A program made the translations under genes and the position numbers. The notes under the pieces are model-generated. The model was not told the DNA's origin and made no database searches. It saw only the letters and a list, made by a program, of their open reading frames with translations. Positions 23,771-33,082 of a DNA stretch of 64,000 nt are shown piece after piece (position 1 is the stretch's first letter; every line of letters begins with the position of its first letter). Origin of the DNA: Oscillibacter sp. 1-3. Its GTDB lineage: Bacteria; Bacillota; Clostridia; Oscillospirales; Oscillospiraceae. The stretch is taken from NCBI RefSeq assembly GCF_000403435.2, contig NZ_KE159703.1, positions 861,033 to 925,032 of the forward strand, written 5' to 3'.

Positions 23771-25438
23771 ATGGATATACACAGCATTCGTCAGGCCTTG
23801 CGCACAAAATCCGTCTACGATATCCCTCTTCGGGTGACCTTCTACGCCCGGGTATCCTCCGAGAGCGACGAACAGCTCAACTCCCTGGGCAATCAGGTGA
23901 GCTACTACGAGGAGTTCATCCGCAAAAATTCCGCCTGGGAGTATGTGCCAGGCTATGTAGACGAGGGTCTGTCCGCCGCCACCACCAAGAAGCGGGAGGA
24001 CTTCCACCGCATGGTGGAGGACGGTAAGGCGGGACTCTTTGACCTTATCATCACCAAGGAAATCACCCGTTTCGCCCGAAACACCTTGGACTCCATCCTC
24101 TACACCCGGGAGCTGCTCAGCGCCGGAGTAGGGGTGTTCTTCCAAAACGACAACATCAACACCTTTGACGAGGACTCCGAACTGCGCCTGACCATCATGT
24201 CCGGAATCGCCCAGGATGAATTGCGCAAGCTGTCGGGCCGTGTGAAATTTGGCCATGCGCAGGCAATCAAAAACGGCGTGGTGCTGGGCAACAGCCGCAT
24301 CTTCGGCTACGTCAAGGATGGCGGGCGGTTGATAATCGACGAGGACGAGGCCCCTATGGTCCGGGAGCTGTTCGAGCTGTACGCCTCCGGGGACTACTCC
24401 ATGAAGCAGATCGAGACGCTATTCTGGGATAAGGGCTATCGCAACCACAACGGAAAAAAGATTGCCCACACCACCATGTCGGGTATGATCTCCAATCCGA
24501 AATACAAGGGTTACTATGTAGGGAACAAGGTGAAGGTCATCGATCTGTTCACCAAGAAGCAGAAATTCCTTCCCCCGGAGGAGTGGGTGATGTTCAAGGA
24601 TGAGAGCGGCGAGATCGTCCCGGCCATCGTCTCTGAGGAGCTGTGGGACAAGGCCAACGCCGTCCTGAAAAAGCGCAGCGAGGACGTGAAGGGCCGCCAG
24701 GGCATCTGCAACCACGCCAACCTCCTCACAGGCAAGCTCTACTGCACCCACTGCGGCGCGGCTTACTACCGGCGGGAGTCGGTAGACCGTCAGGGGAACA
24801 AAAACAGCAAGTGGGTGTGTTCTGGTAAGATCAAAAACGGGGCGGACAGCTGTCCCTCCTTTGCCGTCTATGAGGAGGAGCTGAAGCCCCTGCTCTTTGA
24901 GGTGTTCCGGGAGACCGAGGCAGACGCCCAGGCCCTGGTGGAGGAGTACATCGAGATGTACAAGGCACTGGGGGATGGGGAGGACACCGCCAAGCAGATC
25001 GCCGCACTACATCAGCAGATCGAGCTGGCCCAGAAGAAAAAAAGCAAGCTCCTGGGGTACAACGCCTCCGGCCAGCTCTCCGACCGGGATTTCCTCTCCA
25101 TGAACAAGGACTGTGACCGGGAGATCAGCGAGGCGGAGCGGCAGATCTACGACCTGGAGCAGCAGCAAATGTCCCGAGAGGATTTCCGCAAGCAGATTGA
25201 GACCATCCGACGGGTGCTCCGGGAGGCGGCGCGGGATGCCGCTCAAGGGCTTATCAGCAAGGAGTTTGTGGACAGGTATATCGACAAAATCTTTGCCACC
25301 CCGGAGGAGGACGGTTCCCTGAGATTGCAAATCAAGGTTTTCACCGGCGAGACCACCGACAAATACCTTGCAAATCTCCGAAGTCGTACGGGTCACACGT
25401 TCAAGAGGATGATTGAGTCCTACGAGAAGTCCCTGTAA
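23771..25438 (+). CDS. Large serine recombinase (TndX/TnpX-like)
   Basis: A 555-residue integrase. The catalytic resolvase domain has VTFYARVSSESDEQ with the nucleophile Ser in ARVSSES, then GLSAATTKKREDF and TKEITRFARNTLDS. A recombinase domain follows (GNSRIFGYVKDGGR, SGMISNPKYKGYYVG), then a zinc ribbon (LYCTHCGAAYYR...CPSF) and a coiled coil (about 405-470). It integrates and excises the element through short att sites. AAAGGAGACGAGCC precedes the ATG. It is complete, so the element may still excise. The att dinucleotide was not identified. Confidence 0.93.
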   Translation: MDIHSIRQALRTKSVYDIPLRVTFYARVSSESDEQLNSLGNQVSYYEEFIRKNSAWEYVPGYVDEGLSAATTKKREDFHRMVEDGKAGLFDLIITKEITRFARNTLDSILYTRELLSAGVGVFFQNDNINTFDEDSELRLTIMSGIAQDELRKLSGRVKFGHAQAIKNGVVLGNSRIFGYVKDGGRLIIDEDEAPMVRELFELYASGDYSMKQIETLFWDKGYRNHNGKKIAHTTMSGMISNPKYKGYYVGNKVKVIDLFTKKQKFLPPEEWVMFKDESGEIVPAIVSEELWDKANAVLKKRSEDVKGRQGICNHANLLTGKLYCTHCGAAYYRRESVDRQGNKNSKWVCSGKIKNGADSCPSFAVYEEELKPLLFEVFRETEADAQALVEEYIEMYKALGDGEDTAKQIAALHQQIELAQKKKSKLLGYNASGQLSDRDFLSMNKDCDREISEAERQIYDLEQQQMSREDFRKQIETIRRVLREAARDAAQGLISKEFVDRYIDKIFATPEEDGSLRLQIKVFTGETTDKYLANLRSRTGHTFKRMIESYEKSL

Positions 25439-25456
25439 CTTCCCGCTGGAATCAAA

Positions 25457-25484
25457 GGGCGGGCCGGCAAAAGCTGGCCCGCCC
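25457..25484. terminator. Hairpin between convergent recombinase and nifJ genes
   Basis: GGGCGGGCC and its complement GGCCCGCCC around a 10-base loop lie between the two stop codons. On the minus strand it is followed by TTTGATTCC. It probably ends nifJ transcription. Confidence 0.7.
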
Positions 25485-25490
25485 GCTTCG

Positions 25491-28400
25491 TTATGCTTCT
25501 GCCGCGCCCGCTGCCGGCTCCGCAATGGGATAGTCCTCCAGCACATCCAGCAGGCGGGAGTAGTCCTGGGCCGCCAGATGGGTATACCGGGCCCAGCGGT
25601 TGCGGCACTGGTTCCGGGCCTCCGCCAGCAGGGCCTCCGCCGCCTCCGGGAAGGTCCTGTGCAGGGAGTTGAACCGCACCTCGCCCATGAAGAACTCCCG
25701 CAGGTCGTATTTGGGGTCCGTGAAATCCAGGGTGAAGGGATTTTTCCCCTCCTTTTTCCGCTTGGGATCGTAGCGGTAGAGGACCCAGTAGCCGCTTTTG
25801 ACCGCCAGTTTGGCCTCCTCCTGGGCCCAGGCCATGCCCTTGACGATGCCGTGGTTGATGCAAGGGGCATAGGCCACGATCAGGGACGGTCCGTCGTGGG
25901 CCTCTGCCTCCCGCAGGGCCTTAATGTACTGGGCGGGGTCCGCCCCCAAGGCGACAGACGCCACATAGACGTTCTGATATTGCGAAGCCAGCATCCCCAG
26001 GTCCTTCTTCTCCGTCCGCTTGCCCGCGGCGGCGAACTGGGCCACCGCGCCGAAGGGCGTGGCCTTGGAGGACTGCCCGCCGGTGTTGGAGTAGACCTCC
26101 GTATCCACCACCAGAATGTTGACGTCCTCCCCGGAGGCCAGCACATGGTCCAGCCCGCCGTAGCCGATGTCGTAGGCCCAGCCGTCGCCGCCGTACATCC
26201 ACATGCTCTTTTTCACCAGCTGGTCCTGGGCTCTGCGGACGGCCTCGATCCGTTCTCCAGTCTCAGAGGTGGCCTTCAGGGCGGAGATCACCATATCGCT
26301 GACCTCAACGGTCCGCTCCTTGTTCTCAAAGTTGGCCTGCCAGGCAAAGAGGGCGTTTTTCAAATTCTCGTCCTTCGTTTCCTTCAAGAGCGCCAGGACC
26401 TCGTTCAGGAGGCGGAGCCGCTGCTGGCGGACGCTGAGGACCATGCCCAGGGAGTACTCGGCGTTGTTCTCAAAGAGGGAGTTGGACAGGGCCGGGCCCC
26501 TTCCGTTGGGCTTGGTGGTATAGGGGTAGCTGGGGACGCTGAATCCCCACGCCTGGGTGCAGCCCGTGGCGTTGGCAACCACCATGCGCTCGCCGAAGAG
26601 CTGGGTGAGGAGCTTCATATAGGGTGTCTCGCCGCAGCCGGCGCAGGCACCGGAGAACTCCAGCAGGGGCTGCTCGTACTGACTGCCCCTGACGGTGAAC
26701 TTGTCCATGGGGTTTTCCTTGGGGGACAGGGAGAGGCTGTATTCCCAGTTGGCTTGCTCTGGCATCTGGCTTTCGATGGGCTTCATAACGATGGCCTTTT
26801 CTTTGGCGATGCAGGCGGAGGCGCAGGTGCCGCAGCCGGTGCAGTCCAGGGGATCGATCTGGATGCGGAAACGCAGACCCTCGAAGCCTTTGCCCCTGGC
26901 CGCCTTGGTTACATAGCCCGCCGGGGCCGTTTGAGCCTCCTCCTCATTTAAGAGGAAAGGACGGATGGCGGCGTGGGGACACATGAGGGAGCACAGGTTG
27001 CAGCCCACGCAGCTCTCCGGAAGCCACTTGGCCACATGGGAGGCGAAGCCCCGCTTTTCGTACTTGGAGGTGCCCATGGGGACGCTGCCGTCCGCTGCGT
27101 CCTTGAAGACGCTCACCGGCAGGCTGTCGCCCTTCTGTGCGTTAACCGCCCCCATGACCGTGCGGACATACCAGGGGGAGGCGGTGTCCTGGGGTTCCGG
27201 TTCATCGGGGAGTCCCGCCCAGGCGGCGGGGACGGGGATCTCGCGGAGTCCGGTGAGCCCCGCGTCCACGGCGGCGCAGTTCATATCCACCACCTTGTTG
27301 CCCTTGCGGCCGTAGGTCTTCCGGATGGCGGCCTTCATGTACTCCACCGCCTCCTCCACCGGCAGCACGCCGGAGAGCTTGAAGAAAGCTGCCTGGAGGA
27401 CGCTGTTGGTCCGGTTTCCCAGGCCGATGGATTCGGCGGCGGCATTGGCGTCAATGGTGTAAAACCGGGCCCGGCGCTCCGCCAGAAGGCGCTTGACCTT
27501 GTTGGGAAGACGGGCCTCCAGATCTGCGGCGGACCAATTGCAGTTCAGAAGGAAGGTTCCGCCCTCTTTCAGCTCGTTTACAATATCATATTTGGCGATG
27601 TAGCTCTGGTTGTGACAGGCGATGAAGTCCGCCATGGTGACGTAGTATGTGGAGAGGATCGGGGTGTGTCCAAAGCGGAGATGGCTTTTCGTCACGCCGC
27701 CGGACTTCTTGGTGTCGTACTCAAAGTACGCCTGGACGTACTGGTCCGTGTTGTCGCCGATGATCTTGATGGAGTTTTTGTTGGCCCCCACAGTGCCGTC
27801 GGACCCCAGGCCCCAGAACTTGCAGCTGATGGTCCGGGCGTCCGCGGTAACCACGTTCTCCCCCACGGGCAGGGAGCGGTGGGTCACATCGTCGGTGATG
27901 CCCACGGTGAAGCAGTCCCGCTGCTGGCCGGCCATGTTGTCGTAGACGGCGATCATCTGGGCGGGGGTGACGTCCTTGCTGGAGAGGCCGTACCGTCCCC
28001 CCAGGACCCGGATCTGCCGCCCGCCCTGCTGGAGGACAGAGCACACGTCCTTATAGAGGGGCTCGCCGCCGGCACCGGGCTCCTTGGTGCGGTCCAGCAC
28101 GGTGAGAAGTTTGCAGCTCTCCGGCAGGGCCGCCAGGAAGCGGCTGGCGCTGAAAGGCCGGTACAGCCGGACCTGGAGGAAGCCCACCTTCCGGCCCCGC
28201 TGATTCAAATATTGAACCACCTCCCGGAGGCAGCCGGATACGCTGCCCATGGCCGCTACAACCTGCTCTGCCTCCGGGTCGCCGTAGTAGTTGAAGAGCC
28301 GGTAATCCCGGCCCGTCAGGGCGGACATTCGGGCCATGTACTCCTCCACGATTCCGGGGACGGCGTCGTAGTAGGGGTTTACCGCCTCCCGCAGCTGGAA

Positions 28401-29069
28401 GGCCGTGTCCGGATTAATGACGGTGGAGCGCATGAGGGGGTGCTCGCTGTTCAGCGCGCCTGTCCGAAAGCGGTTTAGGGCCGCTTGGTCCACCATTTTG
28501 GCAAGATCGCCGTAATCCAGCACGTCGATTTTCTGGATCTCGTGGGAGGTGCGGAAGCCGTCGAAGAAGTGCATGAAGGGTACCCGGCTTTTGATGGCGG
28601 AGAGGTGGGCCACGGCCGCAAGATCCATGCACTCCTGCACGCAGGAGGAGGCCAGCTGGGCAAAGCCCGTCTGGCGGCAGGCCATCACGTCGGAGTGGTC
28701 GCCGAAGATGGAAAAGGCGCTGGTGCCCACGGTCCGGGCCGCCACATGGATGACGCCGGGCAGCAGCTGCCCCGCAATGCGGTACAGCGGCGGCACCATC
28801 AGCATCAGGCCTTGGCTGGCGGTGTAGCTGGCGGCGAGGGCTCCGGTTTCCAGGGAGCCGTGCATGGCTCCGCAGGCTCCGGCCTCGCTCTGCATCTCCA
28901 TGAGCCGCACGCTCTGGCCGAAGATGTTTTTCATCCCGTTGGCCGCCCAGGTGTCCACGTGCTCCGCCATGGGGCTGGAGGGCGTGATGGGATAGATCGC
29001 CGCAACCTCGGTAAAGGCGTAGCTGGCGTAGGCGGCGGCCTCGTTTCCGTCCATAGTCTTGCGTTTCAT
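25491..29069 (-). CDS. nifJ: Pyruvate:ferredoxin (flavodoxin) oxidoreductase
   Basis: It oxidises pyruvate and CoA to acetyl-CoA and CO2 while reducing ferredoxin, the central anaerobic step. The 1192 residues match the homodimeric type with all domains on one chain: TPP pyrimidine domain (YPITPSSPMAEH), middle CoA domain, ferredoxin insert with two [4Fe-4S] motifs (CVGCNLCSLMCPHA and CTGCGTCASAC), and the C-terminal TPP domain with the proximal cluster (CAGCGETPYMKL), GDGWAYDIGYGG and EVYSNTGGQSS. CAGGGGGAGCAAT precedes the ATG. It is monocistronic. The serine recombinase element ends 52 bases past its stop, so the element borders but does not cut this gene. Confidence 0.97.
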   Translation of the reverse strand: MKRKTMDGNEAAAYASYAFTEVAAIYPITPSSPMAEHVDTWAANGMKNIFGQSVRLMEMQSEAGACGAMHGSLETGALAASYTASQGLMLMVPPLYRIAGQLLPGVIHVAARTVGTSAFSIFGDHSDVMACRQTGFAQLASSCVQECMDLAAVAHLSAIKSRVPFMHFFDGFRTSHEIQKIDVLDYGDLAKMVDQAALNRFRTGALNSEHPLMRSTVINPDTAFQLREAVNPYYDAVPGIVEEYMARMSALTGRDYRLFNYYGDPEAEQVVAAMGSVSGCLREVVQYLNQRGRKVGFLQVRLYRPFSASRFLAALPESCKLLTVLDRTKEPGAGGEPLYKDVCSVLQQGGRQIRVLGGRYGLSSKDVTPAQMIAVYDNMAGQQRDCFTVGITDDVTHRSLPVGENVVTADARTISCKFWGLGSDGTVGANKNSIKIIGDNTDQYVQAYFEYDTKKSGGVTKSHLRFGHTPILSTYYVTMADFIACHNQSYIAKYDIVNELKEGGTFLLNCNWSAADLEARLPNKVKRLLAERRARFYTIDANAAAESIGLGNRTNSVLQAAFFKLSGVLPVEEAVEYMKAAIRKTYGRKGNKVVDMNCAAVDAGLTGLREIPVPAAWAGLPDEPEPQDTASPWYVRTVMGAVNAQKGDSLPVSVFKDAADGSVPMGTSKYEKRGFASHVAKWLPESCVGCNLCSLMCPHAAIRPFLLNEEEAQTAPAGYVTKAARGKGFEGLRFRIQIDPLDCTGCGTCASACIAKEKAIVMKPIESQMPEQANWEYSLSLSPKENPMDKFTVRGSQYEQPLLEFSGACAGCGETPYMKLLTQLFGERMVVANATGCTQAWGFSVPSYPYTTKPNGRGPALSNSLFENNAEYSLGMVLSVRQQRLRLLNEVLALLKETKDENLKNALFAWQANFENKERTVEVSDMVISALKATSETGERIEAVRRAQDQLVKKSMWMYGGDGWAYDIGYGGLDHVLASGEDVNILVVDTEVYSNTGGQSSKATPFGAVAQFAAAGKRTEKKDLGMLASQYQNVYVASVALGADPAQYIKALREAEAHDGPSLIVAYAPCINHGIVKGMAWAQEEAKLAVKSGYWVLYRYDPKRKKEGKNPFTLDFTDPKYDLREFFMGEVRFNSLHRTFPEAAEALLAEARNQCRNRWARYTHLAAQDYSRLLDVLEDYPIAEPAAGAAEA

Positions 29070-29427
29070 ATTGCTCCCCCTGTTCTGATTTTCCCGGAAT
29101 CCGTATTCACAACCGTTGAACGCCGCCTGAATGGGAGCCCCGCCATACTGCGCCAGATCCCCCGTGGTCTGTCAGCCTCAGCGGACTTCAAAGCTCTTAG
29201 AGCAGTGTCCCAAAATACTGAGAAACGTTCGGCGGTCCGGAAGACGCATGACTGTATTGACGTCTTTGACGGGCGGCAGCCTGCCTGCATCCTCCGTCTT
29301 GTTCTGCGCGCCCCGTTCTCGCTCCCCTTTTTCTCGCGATTTCCGGGAACTGCGGGAAAGGCGTGAATCCCTGCGGAAAATTTCCCTGTCTGGCGGGAAA
29401 ATTCCCGGTTCGTCCGGCATCTCTGGT
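29070..29427. other. Non-coding region upstream of nifJ
   Basis: About 360 bases without a credible gene. Apart from the nifJ ribosome site at its left end, no clear promoter was recognised. Open frames here start inside the adjacent repeat element and have no family-like content. Confidence 0.5.
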
Positions 29428-29591
29428 TAGGCCTTGTTTGAAAAATGTCAAAACGCCCAAACGGCGGATCTTTTTCCGCCACTCTGCGTTAAATGTTCTT
29501 GTCAGGCGTCAGCCCGAGTGCAAAAATTTGCCTGGATTGGCGAAAACATCTCTCGCCGTTGGACATTCCGCCATTTTTCAAACAAGGCCTA
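29428..29591. repeat. 164-bp inverted-repeat (MITE-like) element, copy B
   Basis: Same length and same ends as 8254-8417, in the same orientation. Here the terminal repeats are perfect over 20 bases (TAGGCCTTGTTTGAAAAATG and its complement at the right end). The internal hairpins GGCGGAT...TCCGCC and GGCGA...TCGCC are kept. It carries no gene. It lies in the nifJ-sugar transporter intergenic space, where it could affect either promoter region. Confidence 0.87.
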
Positions 29592-29816
29592 GGAATACTG
29601 GTTCTCAGTTTCCGCGGATTGCAGGCTGTGTTATCATATGTCCATTATAGAAGTCTGACATCATACTGTCAAGGGGAAAAGAGCGCGTCAAGGGAAATGT
29701 CGGAGATATTTTACGCACAGTTCCGTACGGCTTGCGTAAGGATCAGCAAATTGTACAAAATAGATGGGGCGCTTTTTTCTGATTCTCCGAATTTGGAGAA
29801 ATCGCTCAGTTTTTTC

Positions 29817-29845
29817 TTGCATCCTGCGCCTAGATGCAGTATTAT
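29817..29845 (+). promoter_or_regulatory. Promoter of the sugar transport operon
   Basis: TTGCAT, a 17-base spacer and TATTAT. The predicted start point near 29852 lies just before the LacI operator at 29857. The stretch 29592-29816 shows nothing else definite. Confidence 0.65.
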
Positions 29846-29856
29846 AGTCACAAGGA

Positions 29857-29884
29857 TTGGAAACGTTACCGGTAACGTTTCCAA
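29857..29884. promoter_or_regulatory. LacI-family operator, perfect 28-bp palindrome
   Basis: The half-site TTGGAAACGTTACC is followed directly by its exact complement. The centre ACCGGT and the AACGTT core are typical of MalR/LacI-type operators. It starts about 11 bases after the -10, so a bound repressor would block transcription. The LacI gene four genes on is the likely ligand. Confidence 0.8.
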
Positions 29885-29925
29885 AGCGCGTCCAGCCTTA
29901 AAACAATAAACAGGAGGAACATGAA

Positions 29926-31245
29926 ATGAAGAAGAGACTCTTGACCCTGGCCCTGTGCGGCGCCATGGCGCTGTCCCTGGCCGCCTGCGGCGGCGGAAAC
30001 AGCGGCAGCAACCCGCCCGCCGACAGCGGAAGCTCCGACGGTGGCAATTCCGCCTCCGGCTCCGTGTACTACCTGAACTTCAAGCCCGAGCAGGACGGCG
30101 ACTGGCAGGCCCTGGCCCAGGCCTACACCGCCGAGACCGGCGTAGAGGTGAAGGTCCAGACCGCCGCCTCCGGCCAGTATGAGGCTACCCTCATGAGCGA
30201 GATGGCCAAGACCGAGGCCCCCACGCTGTTCCAGGTCAACGGCCCCGTGGGCCTTGCCAACTGGAAGGATTACTGCTATGACATGTCCGGCTCCGCTCTG
30301 GCAGGTGAGCTCTCCAGCGACGACTTCGCCCTGATGGACGGCAGCTCTATGTCCGGTATTGCCTACGTCATCGAGACCTACGGCATCATCGTCAACACCA
30401 AGCTGCTGGGCGACGCCGGCTACACCATGGATGACATCAAGTCCTTTGCCGACCTGAAGCGGGTGGCCGAGGACATCACCGCCCGCTCCGGCGAGCTGGG
30501 ATTCTCCGCCTTCACCTCCGCCGGCATGGACGGTTCCTCCGACTGGCGCTTCAAAACCCACCTGGCCAACCTGCCCATCTACTTTGAGTATGAGGCCGAC
30601 GGAATCGGCGACACCGACGCCATCAAGGGCACCTATCTGGACAACTACCGGGCCATCTGGGATCTGTATATCAACAACTGTACCTGTGCGCCCACCCTGC
30701 TCTCCGCCAAGACCGGCGACGATTCCGTGGCGGAGTTTGTCACCGAGCAGGCCGTGTTCTATCAGAACGGCACCTGGGCCTACGGCGACGTGGCCGACGT
30801 GGGCGAGGAGAACCTGGGGATGCTGCCCATCTACATCGGCGTGGGCGACGAGGCCAACCAGGGCCTGTGCACCGGCACCGAGAACTACTGGTGTGTGAAC
30901 AAGAACGCCTCCCCGGAGGATATTCAGGCCACCCTGGACTTCATGTACTGGTGCGTCACCTCCGAGACCGGCCTGGAGTACCTGTGCTCCGGCGACCACA
31001 TGGGCTTCGTCATCCCCTTCAAGGGCAACCTGGAGTCCAGCAACCTGCTGGTAAACATCGCCAACGACTATGTGGCCAACGGGACCACCAGCATCAAGTG
31101 GTGCTTCCCCACCATGCCCTCTGAGGAGTGGAAGAACGTCCTGGGTTCCGCCCTGACCAACTACGCCGCCGATCAGACCGACGCCAACTGGGAGACCGTG
31201 CGGGCCGCCTTCGTGGACAACTGGGCCGCTGAGAAATCCAAGTAA
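29926..31245 (+). CDS. Sugar ABC transporter substrate-binding lipoprotein
   Basis: A 439-residue extracellular binding protein of family 1 (MalE/UgpB type). The signal peptide MKKRLLTLALCGAMALSLAA ends in the lipobox LAAC, followed by a Gly/Ser/Asn linker, so it is tethered to the outer membrane face by lipid. The mature protein starts VYYLNFKPEQDGDWQALAQA and has the GIIVNTKLL and WAYGDVAD elements of the family. AGGAGGAAC lies upstream. With malQ and a GH13 enzyme in the window the ligand is probably a maltodextrin, but this is inference. A strong stem-loop separates it from the permease genes. Confidence 0.92.
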   Translation: MKKRLLTLALCGAMALSLAACGGGNSGSNPPADSGSSDGGNSASGSVYYLNFKPEQDGDWQALAQAYTAETGVEVKVQTAASGQYEATLMSEMAKTEAPTLFQVNGPVGLANWKDYCYDMSGSALAGELSSDDFALMDGSSMSGIAYVIETYGIIVNTKLLGDAGYTMDDIKSFADLKRVAEDITARSGELGFSAFTSAGMDGSSDWRFKTHLANLPIYFEYEADGIGDTDAIKGTYLDNYRAIWDLYINNCTCAPTLLSAKTGDDSVAEFVTEQAVFYQNGTWAYGDVADVGEENLGMLPIYIGVGDEANQGLCTGTENYWCVNKNASPEDIQATLDFMYWCVTSETGLEYLCSGDHMGFVIPFKGNLESSNLLVNIANDYVANGTTSIKWCFPTMPSEEWKNVLGSALTNYAADQTDANWETVRAAFVDNWAAEKSK

Positions 31246-31260
31246 GAGACAATGCCATGT

Positions 31261-31291
31261 CGGGGCGGACGGAAATGATCCGCCCGCCCCG
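31261..31291 (+). terminator. Intra-operon stem-loop after the binding-protein gene
   Basis: GGGGCGGACGGA pairs with TCCGCCCGCCCC over a short loop, followed only by GGCCGTTTTC. Such hairpins between binding-protein and permease genes usually stabilise the upstream mRNA and reduce read-through. Confidence 0.55.
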
Positions 31292-31339
31292 GCCGTTTTC
31301 GCCTCACTACACTCTGAGATCAAGGAGGCTGCGTAAGCC

Positions 31340-32182
31340 ATGGAAAAATCAATCAAGCGCTATTTTCCCGTCTTCCTGGGCCCCACGTTTCTGGCCTTCA
31401 TCATCGGCTTCATCGTTCCCTTCATCATGGGGCTGTACCTGTCGCTGTGCGACTTCCGCACAGTGACGGACGCCAAATTCGTGGGCCTTTCCAACTTTGC
31501 CAAGGCGTTCCAGGATGCGGAGTTTCTCCACGCCTTCCTCTTTACCGCTGCCTTTACCGTGGTGACGGTGGTGCTCATCAACGTTGTCGCCTTCGCGGTG
31601 GCCATGGTGCTGACCCAAAACATCCCCGGCACCAACATCTTCCGCACCACGTTTTTCATGCCCAACCTCATCGGCGGCATTGTGCTGGGCTACATCTGGC
31701 AGCTGATCTTCAACGGAATTCTGGCCCGGTATGACCTGGCGCTGAAAATCAGCGCGAAGTACGGCTTCTGGGGCCTTGTGATTGTGCTGTGCTGGCAGCA
31801 GATCGGCTACATGATGATTATCTACATCGCAGGGCTCCAGTCCATCCCCGGGGACCTGAACGAGGCCGCCCAGATCGACGGCGCCAACGGCTGGCAGCGG
31901 CTGTGGAACGTGACTATCCCCAACATGATGCCCTCCATCACCATCTGCACGTTCCTGACGCTGACCAACGGCTTCAAGCTCTTTGACCAGAATCTTTCCC
32001 TCACCGCCGGCGAGCCCATGAAGCAGACCGAGGGGCTGGCCCTGAACATCTTCAACACGTTCTACACCCGTGTGGGCTGGCAGGGCGTGGGCCAGGCCAA
32101 GGCCGTGGTGTTCTTCATTCTGGTGGTGGGGCTGGGACTGCTCCAGCTGCGGATGACCCGCTCCAAGGAGGTGCAGCAATAA
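31340..32182 (+). CDS. Sugar ABC transporter permease (MalF-like)
   Basis: A 280-residue inner-membrane permease with six predicted helices, starting KRYFPVFLGPTFLAFIIGFI. The EAA loop that docks the ATPase is visible as NEAAQIDGANGWQRLWNVTI. AAGGAGG lies upstream. Its stop overlaps the next start (TAATG), so both permeases are made in equal amounts. No ATPase is encoded in this operon; a shared MsmX-type ATPase from elsewhere is likely. Confidence 0.92.
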   Translation: MEKSIKRYFPVFLGPTFLAFIIGFIVPFIMGLYLSLCDFRTVTDAKFVGLSNFAKAFQDAEFLHAFLFTAAFTVVTVVLINVVAFAVAMVLTQNIPGTNIFRTTFFMPNLIGGIVLGYIWQLIFNGILARYDLALKISAKYGFWGLVIVLCWQQIGYMMIIYIAGLQSIPGDLNEAAQIDGANGWQRLWNVTIPNMMPSITICTFLTLTNGFKLFDQNLSLTAGEPMKQTEGLALNIFNTFYTRVGWQGVGQAKAVVFFILVVGLGLLQLRMTRSKEVQQ

Positions 32183-33015
32183 TGAAAGCAAAGAGAAAGG
32201 GCTGGATCGCCACCGCGATTCTCACCATTGTGGCGGTCTTCTACGTCTCGCCCCTCTTCATCGTTCTGATGAACTCCTTCAAGAAAAAGGCCTTCATCAA
32301 TCTGGAGCCTTTCCATATGCCCAGTGAGAAGACCTGGATCGGCGGGGAGAACTACGCCAACGCCATCAACGACTACGGCTTTTTGAAGGCCGTGCTGTGG
32401 ACCCTGGTCATCACTGTGGGCTCGGTGGTGGTGATTCTGATCTGCACGTCCATGTTCGCCTGGTTCATTACCCGGGTGAGCAACCGGACCACCAAGACAC
32501 TGTATACCCTGTGCGTGTTCTCCATGGTAGTGCCCTTCCAGATGGTGATGTTCACCTTGTCCCTGGTCACCGACCGGCTGCGGCTGAACACCCCCTGGGG
32601 CCTTATCATCATCTATCTGGGCTTCGGCGCGGGCCTGGCGGTATTCATGTTCTGCGGGTTTGTGAAGTCCATTCCCATCGAGATTGAGGAGGCGGCCATG
32701 ATCGATGGCTGCTCTCCCCTGCGGACCTTCTTCTCCGTGGTGCTGCCCATCATGAAGCCCACCTATATCTCCGTGGGCATTCTGGAGACCATGTGGATCT
32801 GGAATGACTTCCTGCTCCCCTATCTGACCCTGGACCTGAACAAGTTCAGCACCATCTCCATCGTCATCCAGCGGATGCAGGGCTCCTACGGCCGGGTGGA
32901 CATGGGCGCCATCATGGCCTCTCTGGTGCTGGCCATCATCCCCATCATCATCTTCTACCTCAGCTGCCAGAAATATATCATCAAGGGCGTGGCGGCCGGC
33001 GCCGTGAAAGGGTGA
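32182..33015 (+). CDS. Sugar ABC transporter permease (MalG-like)
   Basis: A 277-residue partner permease: N-terminal helix IATAILTIVAVFYVSPLFIV, EAA loop IEEAAMIDGCSPLRTFFSVV, then the usual LLPYLTLDLNKFSTI segment. It starts one base inside the stop of the first permease. It completes the membrane channel. The LacI gene follows after a short gap with its own promoter. Confidence 0.92.
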   Translation: MKAKRKGWIATAILTIVAVFYVSPLFIVLMNSFKKKAFINLEPFHMPSEKTWIGGENYANAINDYGFLKAVLWTLVITVGSVVVILICTSMFAWFITRVSNRTTKTLYTLCVFSMVVPFQMVMFTLSLVTDRLRLNTPWGLIIIYLGFGAGLAVFMFCGFVKSIPIEIEEAAMIDGCSPLRTFFSVVLPIMKPTYISVGILETMWIWNDFLLPYLTLDLNKFSTISIVIQRMQGSYGRVDMGAIMASLVLAIIPIIIFYLSCQKYIIKGVAAGAVKG

Positions 33016-33018
33016 GGC

Positions 33019-33047
33019 TTGCGTTTTACTAGCCGGTATGATATAAT
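33019..33047 (+). promoter_or_regulatory. Promoter for the LacI regulator gene
   Basis: TTGCGT, a 17-base spacer and TATAAT, starting directly after the permease stop and 36 bases before the regulator start. Confidence 0.65.
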
Positions 33048-33082
33048 TATTGGCCGAATTATAAGGAGGGAGGGGATACGGT

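Larger units (their letters stand above)
19138..25438. mobile_element. Mobilizable element with large serine recombinase (limits approximate)
   Basis: A run of genes typical of Firmicute integrative mobilizable elements: a DUF6076-like protein, a RepA-like ATPase, a possible oriT, mobC, a MOBP relaxase with overlapping membrane frame, a small conserved protein, and a TndX/TnpX-type serine recombinase at the right end. There is no type IV secretion system, so transfer would need a helper. The ends could not be fixed: no direct repeats at the expected borders were recognised. The left limit may be anywhere from 19042 to 20374. Confidence 0.7.

Noticed and set aside
10057..25490. A single mobile element inserted in the spore-protein gene
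   Set aside because: No second half of the spore gene is visible at the right border, two unrelated recombinases and two relaxase lineages are present, and several gene fragments mark separate events.
29066..29482. Minus-strand frame starting inside repeat copy B
   Set aside because: Its first residues come from the terminal repeat and the rest has no family-like content or ribosome site.
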